A program made the position numbers and the translations under genes. A stretch of DNA of 64,000 nt, taken from positions 3,415,730 through 3,479,729 of the forward strand of contig CAIIXF020000007.1 in NCBI GenBank assembly GCA_903813345.2. Reading direction: 5' to 3'. Under the pieces are notes generated by a model. It was not told the origin of the DNA, ran no database searches, and saw only the letters and a list, made by a program, of their open reading frames with translations. How positions within the stretch are numbered: position 1 is the first letter of the stretch; every line of letters starts with the position of its first letter. Shown here in pieces: positions 57,101 through 64,000 of the stretch. This stretch comes from Owenia fusiformis. Lineage: Eukaryota > Annelida > Polychaeta > Sabellida > Oweniidae.

Positions 57101-58498
57101 CGTACACATTCTCTGGCGGGTCTGGACTCCCTCGCCGCACGTCACAGTACATTCATTCCATGGTTCCCAAGATCCCCACGTCGCATATGTCACTAAACCT
57201 GAAATAGAAGGTCTCTTTAATAGCAAAACGAAATCTGTAAATAACATTTATGATTAACAGCACACAACGTCTTTGACCAATAGTGAAATATAACGCGTAC
57301 AGGGGTCGTTCAAGAAGTTTTGATTATTGCGCCCATTCCCAGACGCCAGGTAAGAGATCAAACTGCCCTGTTACTGAGACCATGTTATATTAAAGTCAGA
57401 ATAAAGGCATATATATACGCAGACCTATTTAGTGACAGGGAATGTATACATTCACCACCCTTTAGTCCAGGTAGAAGTTATCTAAATAAAATTGTTGGTC
57501 TATTATAAAAAGAAGCATTCATACCAGCAGGACCAAGAGTTGTTTTGTCAACACTATTAGTAACATCAGTGCCTCTAGATGCAGTTGCTGAAGGTTGAAC
57601 TTTTTCCGAAGTTCTCGTCAGTGTTTGTGTTGGTTTTGTTGTATTGATTGTTGAAGGTCGTTTTGTAGTTTTGGTTGTTATTATAGAGTCAGGTCTACTG
57701 TGTACTGTTGTGGAAGATTTTACTCCGATCCCAGGGACTTGTGTGCTTTTAGTAGGTCCCCCAAAGTCGGAAGTTCCCGGTTTGTTAGGCTCTCCAGTCG
57801 TGGTGTGAAAACGGGTTGACATGTGGTGTCCATCTTGTTCATCGCTATCTGTAATATCAAAACTTAACGAAATATATGCGACTATAAAATATATATAGTA
57901 TATTGAGGCTTGATTATCTACTTTTAAAATTTCATAATAGAGGTGCTTCGTCAACATCTTTTGTAACAAGAGATTGCTTGTGTGTATACTGATGAAGATA
58001 CAATACAAATGACGAAGCGACTTCAATTTTAAGAAGTAATTAGGCAATGACATGCATGACTTGTAAAATTATGAAACAACGATTTCGTAGGATGCGATCA
58101 AATATGCAAGGAATGTCGATGTTATCAATGAAACAAAAGGACATACCATTTAGATGACTTTTCCCAATTGATATGAATAGTGCCGTGATAGCCATTGTAA
58201 CTGCAAGGCCAACACCTATTGCGAATAGAGTTCTGGTTCTATTGAGTCTATACAGTGCGCATCGACTTTTCGAAGGGTATGAAGGTGGCGCGTCTCCATA
58301 TGGCGTAATCTTTGGTAAACTGGGGTGTACTAATGGATTATTGTAGCTTGGAGGAGGGCCTGTGTTTGGACAGCTTTGGAGAGTTTCATAATGGTGTTGA
58401 TCAGTTGTTTTTGTGTTGTAATTAGGTTTGACGTAGACATCATCACCATCAAAGACAGGGTTTGTGTATATCGCACTCTCTACGTCTGATTTTGACAT
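51959..58498 (-). CDS. Membrane-anchored cartilage intermediate layer protein (CILP)-like protein, complete, eight exons
   Basis: Coding join complement(51959..54168, 54447..54542, 55238..55395, 55673..55781, 56239..56529, 57025..57198, 57525..57848, 58147..58498); the phases agree throughout and give 1237 residues (human CILP 1184). In order: cytoplasmic tail 1-90 with NPVF (13-16), YETL (37-40) and two PPSY motifs (49-52, 71-74); transmembrane helix 91-111 with basic residues on its N side, hence type II; Ser/Thr/Pro stalk 118-225; TSP1 226-283 (WGSWEPWNEC...CSPGKCP); CILP DCNILC...GYVDT domain to about 380; Ig-like domain about 381-470 (FTCEATG...GMYKCRAN); CILP core with IGKCQGNPCL; furin-type RRKRQR at 815-820; Cys-rich C-terminal region. 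Vertebrate CILPs are secreted matrix proteins cleaved by furin and bind growth factors. The membrane anchor is the unusual feature. Confidence 0.9.
54447..54542 (-). CDS. CILP-like exon 7
   Basis: Acceptor AAATTTTCAG. ESLDDFCDSNPGDELKELPQ, DCPQNGDVMYPI, ending in G|GT at GTGAGT. The DELxxLPxxCP block is characteristic of CILP. Confidence 0.9.
55238..55395 (-). CDS. CILP-like exon 6 (Ig domain, second half)
   Basis: Acceptor ATTTCTTTAG. FKNGNLLDESIYGKSNILLL, LDDNGMYKCRANN, ends AQLIVK at GTGAGA. Contains the D.G.Y.C signature of Ig strand F. Confidence 0.92.
55673..55781 (-). CDS. CILP-like exon 5 (Ig domain, first half)
   Basis: Acceptor TATGTTACAG. EPIEMYKQPFDKVALVGGTI, NFTCEATGKPSPEYFEW; splits the Trp codon TG|G at GTGAGT, as in many I-set Ig domains. 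Confidence 0.9.
56239..56529 (-). CDS. CILP-like exon 4 (CILP N-terminal domain)
   Basis: Acceptor TGCTTTACAG. DCNILCVDGVRNEDCTACEC, a conserved CILP Cys pattern, then a beta-sandwich with PLDGATVARAETAYSVMAVT and LKKAGYVDT. Donor GTTAGT, phase 1. Confidence 0.9.
56702..56854. mobile_element. GC-rich palindromic MITE in CILP-like intron 3
   Basis: CTCAGTCACATTTGATC at the left; the reverse complement of the right end is CTCAGTCACACTTGCTC. Inside, ACGGCGGTCGTAGCTT pairs with AAGCTACGGCCGCCGT. Related by its ends to 46734-46874. Confidence 0.65.
57025..57198 (-). CDS. CILP-like exon 3 (thrombospondin type 1 repeat)
   Basis: Acceptor TATTTCAG. WGSWEPWNECTVTCGEGVQT, RQRMC, ending ECSPGKCP at GTATTC. 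Phase 1-1 single-exon TSP1 module. Confidence 0.92.
57525..57848 (-). CDS. CILP-like exon 2 (mucin-like stalk)
   Basis: Acceptor ATATTACAG, DSDEQDGHHMSTRFHTTTGE, then a Thr/Ser/Pro/Lys-rich stretch (TTKTTKRPSTINTTKPTQT) likely O-glycosylated, ending TTLGPAG at GTATGA. Phase 1 at both ends. Confidence 0.85.
58147..58498 (-). CDS. CILP-like exon 1 (cytoplasmic tail and transmembrane anchor)
   Basis: ATG at 58498, MSKSDVESAIYTNPVFDG; Pro/Tyr-rich tail; RLNRTRT then LFAIGVGLAVTMAITALFIS. Donor GTATGT after AAT G (phase 1). No cleavable signal peptide: 90 polar residues precede the hydrophobic helix. Confidence 0.85.
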
Positions 58499-59607
58499 AT
58501 TTGATAATTTCTAAAGAAAATCAAGAAGTGGACATCAGCAGATATGATTATGTTCTTCTAATTTGAGTTAATTTCGCATAAATTTACATATGATTATCGA
58601 TTTATAAAATCCTAGTTACCTATTTTCATGGATTCTTGAAAAAATGTTTGACCAAGAACATTTTTGGTCTATGACGAGGCGTATTAAGTGACCCAAAGGT
58701 AAAATGATTATTAACATAATTTGATGACTTCGCTCAGAACTTTATTTTTTATATAAATTGCACATGCTGTTGAGACACAGTACCCTCCAATGATCGGCTG
58801 TTTTACAACTAAACGGTGCAATTCCAGTTTTAAAAGGTTAAACGATTTTTTATTTAACTTCCAAAATGTCGCTTATTTTGTGAAATAATATTTTCAGGTG
58901 AATTTGAGAAAAAGTTATTTTGATTCTCCAATATTGGCAATAATCAAAATACAAACATTAATATGAGAGACAGGATCCATTTCACTTGTATATACTCTAT
59001 ATCAGAACGTTCTGTACCTCAATCTGGCAAGAGCAAACAATCAAACTTTACCTGTTATTTGGAAGCCTTTAGCGTGTTCGCGTCTTTTTTTACATCTGGG
59101 CCTGGGAGATCCATTAAGCCTCATGTAAACATATCAGAGGCAGGCAAGAAAATACAACATTTACTTGAATATAACGAATATATACTCATTCTGGAATAAT
59201 TTATAGATTTCTCGAGACAAGATTATTGTCCTTCAAACTTCAAAGTTTATTTTCATCGTTTATGGGGGTTTATGGTTGCCACACTAGACGTTACACTTAT
59301 CTATTGTTAATATTATTTATTGTGACCTTCTCAGATCACGGTCAAAGTAACTACGTTACCAAACTGTTTTGCTAATATAACAGTAATAAAACTGCACAAT
59401 TTATACCTTTTAATAATGCTGGTGCCTGGTAACATGAAGTTTTGTCTATTTTCTTGTAATGCAATAAGGAAACGAAACTAAGTCTGATCTTACCAGGAAG
59501 TCTGATGTCACCAGCAAGTCATGAGAACAAAAGTGAACAATGTCAAAGTCAGGAGAGAAGGTGTAACAAGTGAAAGAGTTTAGTGTAACTTTTAAAAATT
59601 GTCAGCA
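58499..59607. other. Upstream region of the CILP-like gene
   Basis: Contains the presumed promoter and 5' UTR, but I see no clear TATA box or other element that I can support. No transposon ends or ORFs of note. Confidence 0.4.
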
Positions 59608-60600
59608 TTTTTATCCCACCGAACAAAGTTCGAGGGGAATATAAAGAAACCGTTCACCCATTCGTCCGTACGTCCGTCATTTCATTCGTTCGTTCGTTAA
59701 TGTTTCGTAAAAATGTAATCTTTAATAACTCAAATACTAGTATATAGATCTAGACAGATTTTGTTCAAATTTGATAGGCTGATGCCTAGGGACAAAGAGA
59801 AGCCTAGAAAAGAGATTTTCAAGATGACTGCTGAATTTCAAAATGGCAGCCATTTTCCGTAAAAATACACAATTTTTGATAACTCAAATAACAATGAATG
59901 GATTTGATTCACAGTTTCCGCTCTAGAAAGAATTTTCAAGATGGCAGCTGAACTTCAAAATGGCCGCCATTTTTCGTAAAAGAACGTAATCTTTGATAAC
60001 TAAAATACCAGTGGACAGATTTGGTTGAAATGTATATGCTTATACCCAGAGATAAAGGTCCTCTGCTATAGAATACATTTTCAAGATGACCACTGAATTT
60101 CAGTGGACGGACTTGGTTCAAATGCCAAGGGACAAATGAGCTCTGCTTGATAAAAATTATGACATTTGAATTTCAAAATGGCCGCCATTTTTCGTAAAAC
60201 TTAAATCGTTGATAGCTCAAATGCCAGTGTTCAAATTGTATGTGCAGATGCCAAGAGCAAAATACCCACTATTTATCAAACTGGCCACCATTTGTCGTTA
60301 AAAGCCCATGGGTAACCCGGCCAAATACAAGTTGATGGATTTTGTTCATATTTAATATGCTGCCCTGGGACTCTGCTCAAGAAGAACCTTTCAAGATCAC
60401 AAAATGGCCGAGAATATTCGTAAAACATAATCTTCCATAACTAAAGTCCCTTAAGTAAAGGAATTTTAAAAATGCTTTATTTATTGAAACATCCTGGTCC
60501 TGGTCCCATTTGTGAAATCGCTTTGATCGGCATGCCCACATGGGTGAGATTGTCTGACTCCGCCAGCTCGTTCGTTCGTCCGTCTGTCTGGACAATAAAC
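59608..60600. mobile_element. Third hairpin-headed element, microsatellites at both ends
   Basis: Head TTATCCCACCGAACAAAGTT then CGAGGGGAATATAAAG (hairpin CGAACAAAGTTCG). CATTCGTTCGTTCGTTAATG follows; internal imperfect units of about 130 bp carry ATGGC(A/C)GCCATTTTTCGTAAA; the right end has CGTTCGTTCGTCCGTCTGTC. A TATTG pentanucleotide run follows at about 60600-60655. Confidence 0.55.
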
Positions 60601-60837
60601 CATATACTGTATTGTATTGTATTATATTGTATTGTATAACATTGTATTGTATTGTTTTTTTTATTTCAATTTGTAACAAACATACATCAAATATTGGTGG
60701 AACCCCCCAATGGAATACCACAATCTATGCACACTTTTTCATAATTTATAGCGCAAATGTATAAAATGAAATCCATGCATACGGACTGTGTTGAACAATT
60801 TGGTTAAATACTGTTTTGAAACATAATAAGTGGACTG

Positions 60838-61258
60838 GCTGTCAATCTCATACAGGAATGGCCTGACAACGGTAAAGTCAGATACCGTTGTCACAAATGG
60901 CGGACATAACAGTTGCTTCAATTAGATTTTCATGAACTGTATGTTTAATAGAGCACTAGACTAAATTCCTTTGGAACAACAATCAATCAAAGTGTCTTAA
61001 TACATATTGTACAGTAATAATGTTCTACCATCGAAATAAAGTCTTTAATTTAACCTATCAAAATGAGAAATTATTTCAAATTCAGATTCCGTTGTCATTG
61101 ACGATATCGAAGACGCTATACTGTGGCGATTCGCGACCCAATTTGATCGAAATTGGGTTTTCATATGATACATCATCACAAGAGCTTAAAACATGCACAT
61201 AATTAGAAAGCGGTATCTGACTTTACCGTTGTCAGACTATTCCTGTGTGAGACAGCTA
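60838..61258. repeat. Foldback repeat with GACAACGGTAAAGTCAGATA arms
   Basis: Arms 60838-60888 and 61210-61258 are complementary over about 50 bp; the strings ACAGGAATGGCCTGACAACG and CGTTGTCAGACTATTCCTGT pair. The interior is AT-rich and the ORF at 61020-61202 is not a gene. Confidence 0.65.
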
Positions 61259-61699
61259 TCAGAATAAATAAAACCACCTAACCTAAGTACACAATACAAG
61301 ATAATCGGGAATACTTATCGTATTTGTTTGAAAACTTACAACTTACAATCCCTTGGAGAGAATTTGTGAAATAATATTTGACCATACCCGCGCAAGATAA
61401 CTTGCATATCAGTAAAATTATCTTGTTGAGAAGGCAACACATTCGAGTTGTTATTTACATGTTGATATGTCATTGTATTGGCTTAAGATTGTACACAGTC
61501 CAGCACACGACCGTCAAAAATGATTAAGCAACCAATTTGGCACTATGTGAAATGTCTAGAAGTTATTGGTGCTGTGGTTTTCCTGCCCGGTTGACCGTGT
61601 TGTAGAACACCTCCCTTCTGTAGCGTCACTCTTAGTAGCAACATCAGTGAGAGAATCGTGTAATAGTTTGTAATAGAAGCACCGACAAAAAATCTAAAA

Positions 61700-62023
61700 A
61701 TGGGTGAATGGAACAATGGATTATTCGGATGTCTTGGAAATTGTGGGATTTGTATTTTCTCCTATTTCCTACCATGTATTCAATTCGGGAAGAACCAAGA
61801 AGCGATGGGAAATAGCTGCTGCCTTTGTACATGCGTTTTCTTCGTCCCTGTTTTGAATTGGCTTCAAATGGCAAGCAATCGAGGCGCTATTCGAGAAGCG
61901 CAGGGCATAGACGGGGGATTCATATCCGATTGCCTTGTCTCTTTCTTCTGCCCATTCTGTACACTCGCCCAAAATGCTCAGGAAATTGCTGTAATGAATG
62001 GTCAAGCTATGGTCAGAAATTAA
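61700..62023 (+). CDS. PLAC8/cornifelin-like Cys-rich protein
   Basis: 107 codons from ATG at 61700 to TAA, no intron. It has the family layout: N-terminal W..GL.GC..NCGICIFSYFLPC, then GKNQEAMGNSCC, a hydrophobic Cys-rich centre, R..IREAQGI.G, and the signature CLVSFFCPFCTLAQNAQEI near the C-terminus. PLAC8-domain proteins are small Cys-rich, membrane- or envelope-associated proteins (plant cadmium-resistance/fruit-weight and animal cornifelin/PLAC8 branches) with varied roles, so no specific function is assigned. It stands alone on the plus strand. The absence of introns could mean a retrocopy, but the frame is intact. Confidence 0.88.
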   Translation: MGEWNNGLFGCLGNCGICIFSYFLPCIQFGKNQEAMGNSCCLCTCVFFVPVLNWLQMASNRGAIREAQGIDGGFISDCLVSFFCPFCTLAQNAQEIAVMNGQAMVRN

Positions 62024-62758
62024 ACAAAGGATGTTGATGATGTTTGAAACAACAATATATATATATATATAGATGTCTTTCTGAAAACCGAAATACGAAA
62101 CAATGTGATACTCGAAATTGGAACGTTCATAGACTCACTTTAGCGCATCATTACTGGCGATTCTACAACTGATGCCGATAGACACAGACTGGAGCACCAC
62201 CTTGGATATGACCAACGGGAGACCCAACATGCAGACTTGGAATCATCGGAATTGTTTAGATCGCCGAGTGTGTCGTATGGATGGAATACTAAAAAGGACA
62301 TGAAGATATACAGTCACAATGAGCTTTCGAACATGGTCACATACTCATTGCGTTCAATCTGCTCATAGTGCAGACGAAGGTGTACATACTCATCAAAGAA
62401 CTGCTTTTGGAACTATTTCCTTGCATTTGGCTTTATGACAATGTAAATATGATCACAATTACGTATATCTCTAGACAAACATGGACCTTGCCCCACCCAC
62501 TCCTCGTATGTGTATGAAACAACTAAGGTGTTGATTACTAGGAACGAGGTGGTTGCGCCATTGTGTTCAATCAAACTTGTGTATATTATTGTTCCTAACT
62601 TTTCTATCAAATTGTCACGTGTAAGCAGTAATTGAATCTAAGATCTTTATTTGTTTTAAAGCATTCAGTAAAGATTGTAAAATCGCCGTATTCTATGTGA
62701 AGAATTCCTTTACTCTGATCTGTATGATGTATAAAATGTAGAATGTATTGTGTACATT
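62024..62758. other. Downstream region of the PLAC8-like gene
   Basis: Probable 3' UTR followed by intergenic DNA; a short TA run at 62059. Nothing else recognised. Confidence 0.4.
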
Positions 62759-62981
62759 ATATGAGCCAGGCCACGGGAAAAGGGGTCTTATCACAGATTT
62801 TTTCAATATACTGATTTTTTGTTTATCTTAAAAAAGCAAGAGACCTTTCAAATGAGCCATAGTTTGTGTCTTTTGTTTGTGAATTTAGCACATTTTCCTC
62901 TAATCCTGGGCACATTTTTGGCTCTGTAGCACAATCTTAATTTTTGTGATAAGACCGGTTTCCCTATGGCCAGGCTCATAA
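62759..62981. mobile_element. MITE with ATGAGCCTGGCC-type ends
   Basis: TATGAGCCAGGCCACGGGAA ... GGGGTCTTATCACA at the left; the reverse complement of the right end is TATGAGCCTGGCCATAGGGA ... CGGTCTTATCACA. About 220 bp, non-coding; ACATTAT borders both sides. Confidence 0.7.
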
Positions 62982-63158
62982 TGTAAAACAATTCCTAATA
63001 GTGGATAACTAAATGTTTCAAAAATATCATTTTTTACTTAGATTGTGTTTTTGTTCTACAATTCTTTTCTTCATTCTCAACGTGTTCTGGTTAGATCCTT
63101 AGATAATGTTCGGATTCGGGAAGTTTGTTTGAGAACTGCAATTCCACAAAACATAATT

Positions 63159-64000
63159 ACAGGGTGTCCAATAAATAAGGTGAAAGATATTGTAACTTTC
63201 TTAATATTGCACCAATCTTGGTGAAATTTTCAGAGTTAGTAGATCAAACCTTTTTACCTTTATTCTGTGAATTTAAAGGGTCTTCTATTTGATTGGCCAG
63301 AGTTGTGGTTGCTATAGCAACCGAAACAACAAAAAGGCGGGGCAAGTTTGTTTACGTCACAACTTTACAAAACATATTTATTATTTCTGATAGCTTTATT
63401 CATACTCCCAGGTCTATTACTACTACAAATACAATATAAAAACAGTCCTAAAGTCCCATTGTAATGGAAAATAAGCTATTCAACATAATGTCCATCTCTA
63501 GCTATACACTTATGCCTATTCACTCACTCTCTAAACACACTTTCAAACCCATTCCGTTAAAAAACGTCAAGGAGAGAATTTTCTGATGCACTGTGACAAT
63601 GCCCCCTCACACACAGCTATGTTCACTAGTGAAACTATTAGGGCACTGGTGCTACCCCTACTTGCACACCCTCCATATTCCCCTTGCACCCGATGACTTT
63701 TACTTATATGCAGAACTCAAGCGTGACTCGAGAGGAAATAAATTTGGAAGCACTGATGAACTCAGATCACATGCCTTAGCAAGACTTCAGGAAATGGACA
63801 AGAATGGGTTTGAACGTGTGTTTAGAGAGTGGGTGAATAGGCATAAGAAGTGTATAGCTAGAGATGGACATTATGTTGAATAGCTTATTTTCATAACAAT
63901 GGGACTTTAGGACTGTTTTTATATTGTATTTATGGTAGTAATAGACCTGAATAAAGCTATCAGAAAGAATAAATATGTTTTGGAAAGTTGTGACGTAAAC
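63159..64000 (+). mobile_element. Mariner-like element, truncated by window edge
   Basis: The left end ACAGGGTGTCCAATAAATAA is a mariner/IS630-type terminal sequence. Downstream is transposase coding sequence (see 63582-63883). About 63350-63558 is an inverted copy of 63802-64000. The element probably continues beyond the window. Confidence 0.6.
63582..63883 (+). pseudogene. Mariner-type transposase C-terminal fragment, frameshifted
   Basis: One frame reads LMHCDNAPSHTAMFTSETIR to HPPYSPCTR and stops. The next frame carries on with LAPDDFYLYAELKRDSRGNK through the EWVNRHKKCIARDGHYVE end. Together these match the D..(N)APSH.....PYSP.LAP.DF.LF...K end of DD(34)D mariner transposases, with a frameshift between PYSP and LAP. 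The N-terminal helix-turn-helix and the first catalytic Asp are absent, so it cannot be active. Confidence 0.75.

Overview
This window is nuclear DNA from an animal, most likely a marine invertebrate. Genes are split by long AT-rich introns with GT/AG borders. The intergenic and intronic DNA is packed with short inverted-repeat transposons, minisatellites and poly-G/poly-C headed repeats of the kind common in molluscs, brachiopods, echinoderms and similar genomes. The sequence alone does not settle the phylum. No bacterial or viral gene organisation was seen.

Layout. (1) 1-3146, minus strand: the first three coding exons of a thioredoxin-like protein 1 gene (TXNL1); the rest lies beyond the left edge. 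(2) 3147-6397: repeat-rich intergenic DNA with a decayed LINE fragment and degenerate telomere-like repeats. (3) 6398-43617, plus strand: a complete class I myosin of the Myo1d type. I rebuilt it exon by exon as 21 coding exons giving 1010 residues, close to vertebrate MYO1D. Intron 1 is 13.2 kb and full of transposons. Intron 5 holds up to three candidate in-frame microexons, and intron 18 a fourth. Most of exon 10 with its splice donor has been copied eight more times in tandem. The acceptor of exon 20 sits in the last unit of a minisatellite made of acceptor-like units. (4) 48254-50125, minus strand: an intronless single-pass membrane protein with CUB-like regions and one LDL-receptor class A repeat. 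(5) 51959-58498, minus strand: an eight-exon gene of the cartilage intermediate layer protein (CILP) family, 1237 residues. It is predicted to be a type II membrane protein with cytoplasmic PPxY motifs, a Ser/Thr stalk, TSP1, CILP and Ig domains and a furin-type site. Vertebrate CILPs are secreted. (6) 61700-62023, plus strand: a small intronless PLAC8/cornifelin-like Cys-rich protein. (7) 63159-64000: a frameshifted mariner-type transposase remnant with an inverted copy of its own 3' end.

The genes do not form an operon. Txnl1 (redox/proteasome-associated) and Myo1d (membrane-actin motor, a left-right chirality factor in flies and vertebrates) are divergently arranged about 3.25 kb apart. 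The CUB/LDLa and CILP genes are neighbours on the minus strand and both encode predicted surface proteins. The most notable features are the membrane-anchored CILP architecture, the two splice-site-containing tandem arrays inside Myo1d, the candidate microexons, and a family of foldback transposons whose arms look like first exons (ATG plus splice donor).
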